DNA from: SpSt-539 sp964549445
GTDB lineage: Bacteria > Planctomycetota > Phycisphaerae > UBA1845 > UTPLA1
Length of the DNA stretch: 64,000 nt
Reading direction: 5' to 3'
NCBI GenBank assembly: GCA_964549445.1
Contig: CAZJVS010000022.1
Span: 1-64,000 of the forward strand
Shown here: piece by piece, positions 15,732-23,990 of the stretch
How positions within the stretch are numbered: position 1 is the first letter of the stretch
How the letters are laid out: each line of letters starts with the position of its first letter
Notes under the pieces: generated by a model
The model's input: the letters and a program-made list of their open reading frames with translations, nothing else
Told to the model about the DNA's origin: nothing
The model's database searches: none
Program-made: the position numbers and the translations under genes

Positions 15732-17348
15732 ATGAATCCACGCTTGTTTGCATTCGCGACCGCAGGCGTGATTCTCGTGGTCTGCATCGCACCGCCGGCG
15801 GCTGAGGCGACGCACTTCCGCTACAGCCACGTTACCTGGACGCCGGTCGCAGGGTCGCCCCTGACGGCCGAGTTCGTGCTGACCAGCGCGTTTCGACGCG
15901 ATGGATTCAGCGGGACGGCCCAGGACGGGCTTGTCGCGGTGGGAGACATTTTCACGGAGGAGATTGGCGCCACGAATTTCGGTTTCGGGGACGGAGAGTT
16001 CACGCCGACGCTCCGATATCGCGCTACGGCGATCGACGCGGCTTCGAATTTTGTCATTGGGCGGGCGCTTTCGCCAGGTACGACCACGGAAAACCTTATC
16101 CACGCCTATCCGGCCGCGACGAACGGCGGGCTTCCGTGGATCGCTGCGATCGATAGCGGCAACCGCATTTCGACGCTGCGCAATTGCGCGGAGTGTTTCT
16201 ACCGGGTCGAGACGGCGGTGCGGTTCGACATTGCAAATTCGTCGCCGGTCAGCGGCTTGCCGGTAATCGTAAACGTCCCCATCGACACAGCGTTTTCATT
16301 TCCGGTACCGGCGATCGACGGGGACGGCGACTTGTTGACCTGGCGATTGTCGACTGCGGGCGAGAGTCGCATCGAGGATCCGATCGGACCGGACGGAACG
16401 CCGGACGCCGTGAATGCGCCGAGCATCGATCCATCTACCGGAGTCGTGAGCTGGGATACGACCGGCGGGACGGCCGTGGGCGATCTGTTCTGCATGCAGG
16501 TCACCATCGAGGAGTCTCGCGGCGGGGGGTTGCTCGAGAATCCCGAAGACGGCGAAAGCTCACCGCGATCGCGCTTTGCGGTGGTCGGCGGAAGCAACAC
16601 GATCGGGAAGTCGGCGGTCGATTTCATTCTTCGCGTCGTGCCGCAGGGCGACCCTCCGACGTGCACGATCACGCCACCGGGGCCGTTCAACATTTCGACT
16701 GGCCGGTTGCTGACGTTTAACGTCGCGGGCGGAGTAGCGCCGGCGCCAGTTTTCCGAGGCGACCCGAACGGCCTGACACTCAATACGGGCGGACTGCCGC
16801 CGGGAGCGACGATGACGCCGGGACTGCCCGTATCGGGGCCAGCCGCCGGAGTCACTTCGGTGTTTAACTGGACGCCGGCGCTGGGACAGGAGGGCGTCTA
16901 CTCCGTGATCTACACGGTGACGCAGGACGGCGGATTGCAGTCGTTCTGCAACGCGCTTATTACCGTTTGTCGCGACGGCGACGGAGACAGCGCGTGCGAT
17001 GAGAGTGATGCTTGCCCGGATACGCCGGCCGGCGAGGTCATTGACGGCGTCGGTTGTTCGTGCAGCCAGCGCGATTCGGATTCCGACGGAGTGAACGACT
17101 GCATCGACCTGTGCGCCGGGACGCCAACGGGATCGTCGGTGAACTCGGCCGGTTGCATTGCGCCACCGGTGGAGCAAGGCGATCCGAATGGGCCGTTTGC
17201 GATTCCAGGATGCGATCCGCGCGGGTGGGTGTTGGACCTGTTGCTGTCGCTCCTGTTCCGTGCGCCAGTCTGCGGCATTGGTTGTCCGGCGGCCGTGCTT
17301 GGGACGTTGAGCGGGCTGGCCGTCATGCGACTACGCCGCCGCCGCTGA
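15732..17348 (+). CDS. Secreted protein with shared GCDPRG/CGIGCPAA C-terminal tail
   Basis: 538 aa from the ATG at 15732, nine nt after GAGGGG; the ATG at 15723 is too close to it. A signal peptide is clear (FATAGVILVVCIAPPAAEA). The N-terminal domain begins THFRYSHVTW. The middle contains Ig-like or cadherin-like strands (ITVCRDGDGD, FNWTPALGQEGVYSV) of the kind found in putative Ig (He_PIG-like) modules. Two short TSP3-like Ca-binding segments (DGDGDSACDESDACPDTP, RDSDSDGVNDC) precede the tail GCDPRG - LLLSLLF - RAPVCGIGCPAA - RLRRRR. The tail diverges from those of the other two proteins only in its hydrophobic residues, so the invariant residues are probably the functional ones. No 53-aa microprotein gene follows. 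Confidence 0.82.
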   Translation: MNPRLFAFATAGVILVVCIAPPAAEATHFRYSHVTWTPVAGSPLTAEFVLTSAFRRDGFSGTAQDGLVAVGDIFTEEIGATNFGFGDGEFTPTLRYRATAIDAASNFVIGRALSPGTTTENLIHAYPAATNGGLPWIAAIDSGNRISTLRNCAECFYRVETAVRFDIANSSPVSGLPVIVNVPIDTAFSFPVPAIDGDGDLLTWRLSTAGESRIEDPIGPDGTPDAVNAPSIDPSTGVVSWDTTGGTAVGDLFCMQVTIEESRGGGLLENPEDGESSPRSRFAVVGGSNTIGKSAVDFILRVVPQGDPPTCTITPPGPFNISTGRLLTFNVAGGVAPAPVFRGDPNGLTLNTGGLPPGATMTPGLPVSGPAAGVTSVFNWTPALGQEGVYSVIYTVTQDGGLQSFCNALITVCRDGDGDSACDESDACPDTPAGEVIDGVGCSCSQRDSDSDGVNDCIDLCAGTPTGSSVNSAGCIAPPVEQGDPNGPFAIPGCDPRGWVLDLLLSLLFRAPVCGIGCPAAVLGTLSGLAVMRLRRRR

Positions 17349-17488
17349 CGGTCAGAACAGCTCAAACAGCTTCCAAGAGATTTCACAGGTTTCTGTTCGG
17401 CTTATCGGAACGACGGCAATGTCGGTGGCCGCCACTGGAATATTTCGCGCAAAGTCCGTACCATCTCGCCCGTTCGCCGGAGGTACGA

Positions 17489-17707
17489 ATGGAAATGGAC
17501 ACACACAAGTCAACTTTTCGTGGGATGCGGGCAGCGGTTCTGGCTGTCGTGAGCGCCGCCATCGTTCCCCTTGTTTCGGGGTGCGGGATTGGCGGGATCG
17601 CCGCGACCGCAACGGCCATCGGCGTTGCTCAGGTCGTCGATATCGCGTCGATTCCCTATCGCTCGCTGGCGGGCACGATCATGCTTGCCATCATTAACGG
17701 CATCTGA
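17489..17707 (+). CDS. Small lipoprotein-like protein (copy 2)
   Basis: 72 aa; ATG 17489 preceded by GGAGG at 5-nt spacing. It has a charged N-terminus (MEMDTHKSTFRGMR), a good hydrophobic core (AAVLAVVSAAIVPLVSGC) with a lipobox-like end at Cys32, and then ATATAIGVAQ and VDIASIPYR, shared with the protein at 10553. The tail is hydrophobic and ends AIINGI. It lies 140 nt after the third CGIGCPAA-tail protein. Two members next to two tail-bearing genes suggest a functional association. The role is unknown; lipid anchoring is predicted only from the lipobox. Confidence 0.72.
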   Translation: MEMDTHKSTFRGMRAAVLAVVSAAIVPLVSGCGIGGIAATATAIGVAQVVDIASIPYRSLAGTIMLAIINGI

Positions 17708-17907
17708 CGCCGTCCGAGCGCGCCGCACACGTCGCGAGGCGAACGGTCAACGACGCGCCGCATGCGCATGGGGCGGACATCGGGTACTTGCGCGCACTTC
17801 ACAAATTCGATTGATCTGGCTCCGGCCGCGTGACGCCATTCGCGGCCGGCCGTAGAATCCGTTCCTCGCATCCGAAAGCGGATGCATTTCTGGAACGGAG
17901 AAGCACC

Positions 17908-18855
17908 ATGCGACGGGCGAAAATTTCGATTATTGGCGGCGGCAACGTCGGCGCGACCTGCGCGCACTGGGCGGCGGCAAAGGAGCTGGGCGACATCGTT
18001 CTGCTCGACATCATTGAAGGCATGCCGCAAGGCAAGGGTCTCGATCTTGCGCAGTGCGGGCCGGTCGAGCGGTTTGACGCGCGGATCGTTGGGACGAACA
18101 GCTACTCGGATACGGCCGGCAGCGACGTGGTGATCATCACGTCGGGAATCGCCCGCAAGCCGGGCATGAGCCGCGACGACCTGATGGCGACGAACCTGAA
18201 GATCGTGCGGTCGGTGACGCGCGAAGTGGCGGCGGCGAGCCCGAACGCGGTGTTGATCGTCGTGTCGAATCCGCTCGATGCGATGGTCTATGCGGCGTGG
18301 AAGGAATCGAAGTTTCCGACGAATCGCATCGTGGGGCAGGCGGGCGTGCTGGATACGGCGAGGTATCGAACCTTTATCGCGATGGAGCTGAATTGCAGTG
18401 TCGAGGACATCGACGCGGTGCTGATGGGCGGGCACGGGGACGACATGGTGCCGCTGCCGCGCTACACGAGCGTGGCGGGCATTCCGGTGACACAGCTCAT
18501 CAAGAAGGACCGGCTGGACGCGATCGTCGATCGGACGCGGAAGGGCGGCGGGGAGATCGTGGCACTGCTGAAGACGGGGTCGGCGTACTACGCGCCGGCG
18601 GCGGCGACGGTGCAGATGGCCGAGGCGATCATCCGCGACAAGCGGCGCATTTTGCCGGCCGCGGCATATTGCAAGAGCGAATATGGCGTGGGCGGGTTCT
18701 TCGTCGGCGTGCCGTGCATGCTTGGCAAGGGCGGGATGGAGAAGGTCGTCGAGATCGAGCTGGATGGGGAGGAGCGGAAGATGTTCGCGACGAGCGTGGA
18801 GCACGTGAAGGAGCTTTGCGGGTGGGTGGATAAGAACTGGGCGGGGGCGGAGTAG
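17908..18855 (+). CDS. mdh: Malate dehydrogenase (LDH-like type)
   Basis: 315 aa from the ATG at 17908 (GGAG upstream), typical of the LDH-like MDH class. It reversibly oxidises malate to oxaloacetate with NAD+ in the TCA cycle. Visible features are the Rossmann start GGGNVGATCAHWAA, the acidic coenzyme-binding DI after strand 2, and the substrate-loop Arg pair in ARKPGMSRDDL. SNPLDAM and the catalytic His in GGHGDDMVPL are also present. The Arg in the mobile loop (ARK) supports malate rather than lactate. It is followed closely by manC and ruvX on the same strand. Confidence 0.95.
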   Translation: MRRAKISIIGGGNVGATCAHWAAAKELGDIVLLDIIEGMPQGKGLDLAQCGPVERFDARIVGTNSYSDTAGSDVVIITSGIARKPGMSRDDLMATNLKIVRSVTREVAAASPNAVLIVVSNPLDAMVYAAWKESKFPTNRIVGQAGVLDTARYRTFIAMELNCSVEDIDAVLMGGHGDDMVPLPRYTSVAGIPVTQLIKKDRLDAIVDRTRKGGGEIVALLKTGSAYYAPAAATVQMAEAIIRDKRRILPAAAYCKSEYGVGGFFVGVPCMLGKGGMEKVVEIELDGEERKMFATSVEHVKELCGWVDKNWAGAE

Positions 18856-18879
18856 GGACTTCGTACTTCGTGTCAATGC

Positions 18880-19953
18880 ATGAAGCGCGTTGCAATGATC
18901 ATGGCTGGTGGGGCGGGGACGCGGCTTTGGCCATTGAGTCGGCGCGGGCGGCCGAAGCAGCTTTTGCGATTGGTGGGCGGGAAGAGTCTGCTGCGGCTGG
19001 CGTTTGAGCGGGTGCGCGGGGTTGTGGCCGCTGGGGAAATCTTCATTGTTGCGGCCGACGAACATCTCGACGCAATCGCGGGTGAATTGCCGGAGCTGCC
19101 GCGCGAGAATCTGATCGGCGAGCCGTGCGGGCGGGATACGGCGGCGGCTGTTGCGCTGGGGGCGGCGATCATTGAGAAGCGTTACCCGGATGCAGTCGTC
19201 GGAGTGTTCACGGCTGACCATGTCATCTCTCCGCAAGAGCGATTTGCGGAGACGGTGAAGTCGGGCTATGCGGCGGCCGAGGCACACGCCGATGCACTGG
19301 TGACGTTTGGCATCCGGCCGACCGCGCCACTGGCGGGGCTGGGCTATGTGCAGCGCGGTTCGGCGGTATCGGCGGGCGTTTACGCCGTCGGGCAATTCAA
19401 GGAGAAGCCCGACGCGGCGACAGCGAGGTCCTATCTGGCGGCGGGGGACTTCTACTGGAACAGCGGGATGTTTGTGTGGAAGGCGGCGACGATCCTCGAT
19501 CAGATTCGCCGGCGGCTTCCGGAGACACACGCGGCGGTGACGGCGGTGGCGGCGGACTGGCCGGGCGCTGCGGCGAAGAAGCGACTGGCCGAGGTGTATC
19601 CGGGGCTGCAAAAGATATCTATCGACTACGCCGTGATGGAAAAAGCGGAGCGCGTGCTGCTCGTCGAGATGAACGTCGAGTGGCACGACCTGGGAAGCTG
19701 GACGGCGCTGCGCGACGTGCGACCGGCCGACGGACAGGGGAACACGATCGCGGCCGATCATGCGGAGATGCTGGACGCGAAGCACAGCGTGTTCGTGGCC
19801 GAGGACGGGCACCTGATCGCGGCGATCGGTGTGGATGACCTGGTCGTCGTACACAGCAAGGATGCGACGCTGGTCTGCCGTGCGTCAGAAGTGCAGCGGA
19901 TCAAGGAACTCGTGGCGCAGCTCGAACAGCGCTACGGCGATCGATACTCATAG
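18880..19953 (+). CDS. manC: Mannose-1-phosphate guanylyltransferase
   Basis: 357 aa. It makes GDP-mannose from mannose-1-phosphate and GTP for polysaccharide and glycoprotein synthesis. The nucleotidyltransferase signature is at the N-terminus (MAGGAGTRLWPLSR and RPKQLLRL). FTADHVI, then FYWNSGMFVWKA, and YAVMEKAERV with WHDLGSWTAL follow in the expected order. The length fits the single-domain GMP class; there is no C-terminal isomerase domain as in bifunctional AlgA. It starts 24 nt after mdh. Confidence 0.92.
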   Translation: MKRVAMIMAGGAGTRLWPLSRRGRPKQLLRLVGGKSLLRLAFERVRGVVAAGEIFIVAADEHLDAIAGELPELPRENLIGEPCGRDTAAAVALGAAIIEKRYPDAVVGVFTADHVISPQERFAETVKSGYAAAEAHADALVTFGIRPTAPLAGLGYVQRGSAVSAGVYAVGQFKEKPDAATARSYLAAGDFYWNSGMFVWKAATILDQIRRRLPETHAAVTAVAADWPGAAAKKRLAEVYPGLQKISIDYAVMEKAERVLLVEMNVEWHDLGSWTALRDVRPADGQGNTIAADHAEMLDAKHSVFVAEDGHLIAAIGVDDLVVVHSKDATLVCRASEVQRIKELVAQLEQRYGDRYS

Positions 19954-19961
19954 GGCGTCGC

Positions 19962-20411
19962 ATGGCCCGATTTCTCGGTGTGGACTACGGAAAAAAGCTG
20001 ATCGGGCTGGCGATCGGCGACGACGGGCTGCGCATCGCCTCGCCGCTCGACACGCTCGCGGGAAGCGGGCGGATCGAGCAGGACGCGCGGGCGGTGTTGC
20101 AGCGGGCGGCGGATGAGGGCGCCGACTCGATCGTCGTGGGGCTGCCGCTGAACATGGATGGTTCGGTCGGGCCACAGGCGGTTCTGACGCGGAATTTCGT
20201 CGCCGCGTTGCGGAAGGGCGGGGCGATTCAAGTCGAGGAGCAGGACGAACGACTCAGCAGTTTCGCGGCGGATGAGGCGCTCGCGGCCGGCGGCTTGTCG
20301 CGGAAGGGGCGTGCGTCGCGGCGCGACATGCTCGCGGCGCAGATGATACTGCAGGCCTATCTCGATCGAGCCGCGCGCGGCTCGGCCACGGGCGGCGAGC
20401 CGCGAGACTGA
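19962..20411 (+). CDS. ruvX: Holliday junction resolvase-like protein RuvX/YqgF
   Basis: 149 aa. This RNase H-fold nuclease acts in 16S rRNA 5'-end maturation and possibly in junction resolution. The first strand is FLGVDYGKKLIGLAIGD with the catalytic Asp. VVGLPLNMDGSVGPQA and the late E-E/D-ERLSS...RRDMLAAQMILQAYL segment carry the remaining family signatures. It starts 9 nt after manC and is probably cotranscribed. Confidence 0.93.
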   Translation: MARFLGVDYGKKLIGLAIGDDGLRIASPLDTLAGSGRIEQDARAVLQRAADEGADSIVVGLPLNMDGSVGPQAVLTRNFVAALRKGGAIQVEEQDERLSSFAADEALAAGGLSRKGRASRRDMLAAQMILQAYLDRAARGSATGGEPRD

Positions 20412-20529
20412 GGCACGGCAAGATCACGCATTCACGGGTGGTTGGCACATCTTGACGGGGGTAGAATCGACTGGAGGAGTCGGCCGTGGCGTCGGCCGGC
20501 GGCACACTCGACGGCCAGCGGGTGACGTC

Positions 20530-20979
20530 ATGAAGACGATCGAGGCATTTGTCGGCGCTCCGGTACGCAAGTCGCACGAAGCGGAAATCGAAATTCAAAC
20601 GGTGATGGCGTTCTGGCGACTCGGGCGCGCCTTGGCGCAGAGCGCGCCGCGCGATCGGGAGGTCTTCACGCTCGGGCGCTGCATCGGGGGCACGACCGGG
20701 ATCACGGCGACGCTTTACGCCTACGCGGAGACTGACGATCCGGCGTCCTTCGCCATGTCGCGGCTGATGTTTGGCGGCGAGCAGCCGATGATGGACGCTT
20801 ACTGGCAGTCGCTCGACGACCCCGTGGTCTTTCAGCTCGCGCGTCAGGTATTTCAGTCGGCTCCGAAGTTGTCAGAGCTTGTCGAATCGTCGGGATGGGA
20901 GGATGGCGGATCGCTGGTCTTCGATGTCAGCGAATCGCAGGCGCGATTGGCGGGGATTCGGTTCGCCGTCGCACCCTAG
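20530..20979 (+). CDS. Hypothetical protein, 149 aa
   Basis: Started at ATG 20530; the in-frame extension upstream looks non-coding, although no strong ribosome-binding site is seen before the ATG. The protein is soluble and alpha/beta in composition, with motifs such as EIEIQTVMAFWRLGRALAQ and LVFDVSESQARLAG. I do not recognise the family. It ends 18 bp before the FHA-GAF-phosphatase gene, so it may be co-expressed with that regulator. Confidence 0.75.
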   Translation: MKTIEAFVGAPVRKSHEAEIEIQTVMAFWRLGRALAQSAPRDREVFTLGRCIGGTTGITATLYAYAETDDPASFAMSRLMFGGEQPMMDAYWQSLDDPVVFQLARQVFQSAPKLSELVESSGWEDGGSLVFDVSESQARLAGIRFAVAP

Positions 20980-20996
20980 TTCCGAGGGCACGTCCG

Positions 20997-22628
20997 GTGC
21001 GGATTTTCGTGCTCGAAAACGACGCGTTAATGGCCGATCGGCAATTCGGCGAGCAGTTGATATCGGTCGGCTCGGCGGCGGATTGCACGATCTCGCTGCC
21101 GGACGCGCAGATCGCGGGTCATCAGGTTCAGCTCCGCCCGGCCGGCGGGGGTGAATGGCTGCTTGAATTGCTCGACCTGCGGCTCGCGACGCGCGTCAAC
21201 GGGGCGATGATCACCCAGTCGCAGAAGATAAAGGACCGCGACGAGGTGAGCGTGGGGCGGTACGCGATCAAGATCTTTCTGAGCATGGACGGCAGCGGGA
21301 CGCTGGCGAAGCCGGCGACGGCGACCGCCGCGGCGCCACGGCGCTCGAGCGCCGGAGGCGAGCGCGAGCAGCCCCTGCCGGTCGGGTCGCTTGTTCGCAG
21401 CCACGGCGGCCAACTTAAGCTGCCGATCGAGCGGCTGCACGAGCTCGCGACGCTGACGACCGAACTGGCGGCGATTGTGCAGATCGAGCCGCTGGTGGAT
21501 CGCGTCCTGCAGCAGGCGCTGGCGACTTTTCGGGCGGCGGCGGTGGGGTTGTGCGTGCGATTGCGTACGGCGAGCGGGCTCGAGTTCATACGCGGCAAGG
21601 ACGCGAAGGGTCAGCCGATCGATGCGCCACCGCTGATGATGAAACTTCACGAGCGGTGCACGCGGTTCTCTTATGAAATATGCATGCCGGACGCGAGTTC
21701 GATGGGCGCGGCGTCGGCGATGGCGGTGCCGCTGGTCGCGGGCCGCGGGGCGATCATGGGGATGCTCTACGTCGAGACCACGGCGGCGGAGGCCCGTTAC
21801 GAGACGCCGGCGCTCGACATTTTGTGCGCGTTCGCGATTGCCATTTCAGGGCCGATCGATCAGGCGATTCATGGCGTGACGCAGATTCGTACGGCGTTGA
21901 GCGATCAGAGCAACATCATCGCCCGCCAGATTCAGGATGCACTTACGATTCGGGCGATGCCCGAGTGGCCGGACCTGCACGTGGCGGCGCTGCGTCGTCC
22001 GGGCTTGTCGCGCCCGCGTGACTATTACGACCTGATGCGATTGGCGAACCGGACTGTGGCGATCGTACTGGCGCAGGTGGACGCGAGCGGGGCCATGCAG
22101 CCACGCCTCATGTCGGAGATTCGGGCGGCATTTCGGACGACGTGTCTGCATGCCGACGCTCCGCACGTGCTCGCTCGGGCGGTGAACTGGCTTGTCACGG
22201 ACGCGCAGGCAACGTGGGCGGTCGATCTGGCGTGCGTGTGGCTACTGCCGGCAAGCGGGGTGATCAAGTACTGCGTCGCCGGCGACAAAATTTCGGTTGG
22301 TCAGATTAATGAGCGCGGCGAGTGGTCGGAATTTGAGCGATGCCAGATGCCGACGATCGGCCGGGCGCGGGGCTTTTCGTATACTTCGAAGGCGGAGACG
22401 CTGGGACCGGAGTCGATACTTGCGTTGATGAGCGATGGATTCGAACACCAGCGGAACGCGGCTGGCGAGGCGTTCGGCCGGAGACGGGTCGCGGAGTGCC
22501 TGGTCGACACGGCCGGCATGGCGGTGAACCTGATGCTCTCGGAGATCGTGCAAGAGATGGACGAGTTCGTTCGCGACGGACAGGCGCCCGAGGATGCGAC
22601 GATCGTGCTGGCGTCGCGGCGGGAGTAG
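20997..22628 (+). CDS. FHA-GAF-SpoIIE/RsbU-like phosphatase regulator
   Basis: 543 aa from GTG 20997, which has GAGGG at 7-nt spacing; an earlier start would overlap the previous gene. Order: an FHA domain (about 1-100, SVGSAADCTISLPDAQIAGHQ, RVNGAMI), a Ser/Ala linker, a GAF domain (about 150-310, LATLTTELAAIVQIEPLVDRVL, MAVPLVAGRGAIMGMLYVE), and a PP2C/SpoIIE-like domain (about 330-543). The phosphatase domain keeps RDYYDLM, LMSDGFEH and EDATIVLA. However, where active relatives have GDVSGHG it has AQVDASG, so one metal-ligand Asp appears lost. It may be a pseudophosphatase or act with altered metal binding. It probably signals within a partner-switching pathway. Confidence 0.85.
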   Translation: MRIFVLENDALMADRQFGEQLISVGSAADCTISLPDAQIAGHQVQLRPAGGGEWLLELLDLRLATRVNGAMITQSQKIKDRDEVSVGRYAIKIFLSMDGSGTLAKPATATAAAPRRSSAGGEREQPLPVGSLVRSHGGQLKLPIERLHELATLTTELAAIVQIEPLVDRVLQQALATFRAAAVGLCVRLRTASGLEFIRGKDAKGQPIDAPPLMMKLHERCTRFSYEICMPDASSMGAASAMAVPLVAGRGAIMGMLYVETTAAEARYETPALDILCAFAIAISGPIDQAIHGVTQIRTALSDQSNIIARQIQDALTIRAMPEWPDLHVAALRRPGLSRPRDYYDLMRLANRTVAIVLAQVDASGAMQPRLMSEIRAAFRTTCLHADAPHVLARAVNWLVTDAQATWAVDLACVWLLPASGVIKYCVAGDKISVGQINERGEWSEFERCQMPTIGRARGFSYTSKAETLGPESILALMSDGFEHQRNAAGEAFGRRRVAECLVDTAGMAVNLMLSEIVQEMDEFVRDGQAPEDATIVLASRRE

Positions 22629-22638
22629 GGGGGACGGG

Positions 22639-23739
22639 TCAGCGGCGAGACGGCAGCAGGGAAAGGACGACTTCGAACGCGATGAGCAGGATGATGACCC
22701 ACTCCAGCACTTCCATGCGCAGGTTCATCTGCCGATCGGACAATTTTGAATAGATACTATTAAGCGTCTCGAGCTTGCGAATGATGCCCGAGTCCCACTC
22801 TGCGAGGTGGAAGCGCTGCGACGCGAGGCGATAGACGCGGGCGAGGTATTGGTCGCCAACGAGCTTGAGGGCGTTGGAGACGCCTTCGAAGAGGATGGCG
22901 CTGTCGACCTGCATGCGTCCGATGCGGCGCATGTCGGCTGCGAGGGAGCCGAAGAGGGCGAAGCCGGGCCATCGGTTGCGCGTGAGGAGGCGGTAGGACT
23001 GTTCAAGCGCGAGGTCGAGCTGGCGGTCGAGGAAACGCATTTCAAGCAGCTCGACATTGGCGAATTCGAGTATAGTGCGGACGTCGTCCATGTCGCGGCC
23101 GAGCAGCATGGCGGCGTTCCAGTCGATGATGGCGGCATCGCCGAGGCCGTAGGAGATTCGGCAGGCGAGGGCGTCCGTGATCTCTTCCGCGGAGAGGGGC
23201 ATCCCGGAAGAACGGAGGATGCGCGCGACGGCCGCAGACTCGGTCGCCAGAAAATCAGTCGCGGTGGCGGGGCCGGTGAGTTCGTCAATCTGATAGATGG
23301 CATAATCTTCGACGACGTCCATGACGGTTGGGCGATCGACGGCCGGGCGAACGGCGTTGAGCAGACGCTCGACGGCTTGCGTCGAAGCGGCAGCGAGGGG
23401 GCGGTTCTCGTAGAGCCGGTCACTGAGGGTCTCGAGTCGTACGAGCGGTCCGTCAAAGGGAATCGAAAACGTGATCGAGACGGCGCCGAAGTCGTACAGC
23501 ACAGCATCAACGGTGCCGTCGGTGGCGAGGCCATCGAGTTCGATGGGCTGGTCAGTATGGGAGATACGCAGAGGAGCGGGCTGGTTAATGGCGGTCTGGG
23601 GGGCGCGGCGCGTGTTCTTAATGGCTTCGCGCTGTTTGGTTGCGGTGATGAGCCGGTCGGCCTCGGCAAGATTGATTCCCATGCCGACATCGTGCGCGAA
23701 GTGTGCGAAGCAGGTGCCACGAACGCTTGTTTCGCTCAT
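22639..23739 (-). CDS. RMD1/DUF155-family membrane protein
   Basis: 366 aa. The body has the DUF155 pattern: VDAVLYDFGAVSITFSIPF, a central YQIDELTGPA region, LLGRDMDDVRTILEFANVELLEMRFLD, and the end NLRMEVLEWVIILLIAFEVVLSLL. The last segment is the family's C-terminal membrane helix. Eukaryotic RMD1 relatives act at mitochondria; the bacterial role is not established. The last codons of the next gene downstream of its start, the PGPGW protein (stop at 23736), overlap its ATG by 4 bp, so RMD1, PGPGW and TerC form one translationally coupled operon. Confidence 0.8.
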   Translation of the reverse strand: MSETSVRGTCFAHFAHDVGMGINLAEADRLITATKQREAIKNTRRAPQTAINQPAPLRISHTDQPIELDGLATDGTVDAVLYDFGAVSITFSIPFDGPLVRLETLSDRLYENRPLAAASTQAVERLLNAVRPAVDRPTVMDVVEDYAIYQIDELTGPATATDFLATESAAVARILRSSGMPLSAEEITDALACRISYGLGDAAIIDWNAAMLLGRDMDDVRTILEFANVELLEMRFLDRQLDLALEQSYRLLTRNRWPGFALFGSLAADMRRIGRMQVDSAILFEGVSNALKLVGDQYLARVYRLASQRFHLAEWDSGIIRKLETLNSIYSKLSDRQMNLRMEVLEWVIILLIAFEVVLSLLPSRR

Positions 23740-23990
23740 TTCGAGTCACCACCGGAGTGACGGTTTCCCTTGATCACGTCGGTAACGACTTTTGCGGCAC
23801 TCCGTGCACGCGACTTGATCTTGCGAAGCATAATGCGGGCCCAGACGAACTCGGTGGCGAGGATCGCGAGGCCGGCTGGAATGACGATCATGGCCGGTCC
23901 AGGCGTAAAGAACAGCACTATGCCCACGAGTACGACGGTGCCGCCGATGACGGCGACTATGACCTTGCGAGCTGTTTCGAGCAGCATCAT
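23736..23990 (-). CDS. PGPGW-like small transmembrane protein
   Basis: 84 aa with two hydrophobic helices separated by the motif FTPGPAMIVIPAGLAILATEF, characteristic of the PGPGW (TIGR02611-like) family; here the motif reads PGPAM. The charged C-terminus is cytoplasmic by the positive-inside rule. Its start overlaps the TerC stop by 4 bp (ATGA), and its stop overlaps the RMD1 start by 4 bp. Function in the family is unknown. Confidence 0.85.
   Translation of the reverse strand: MMLLETARKVIVAVIGGTVVLVGIVLFFTPGPAMIVIPAGLAILATEFVWARIMLRKIKSRARSAAKVVTDVIKGNRHSGGDSK

Noticed and set aside
17656..19854. 732-codon minus-strand open frame
   Set aside because: It is antisense to mdh and manC, is Arg/His-rich, and exists because of GC-rich third positions on the coding strand.
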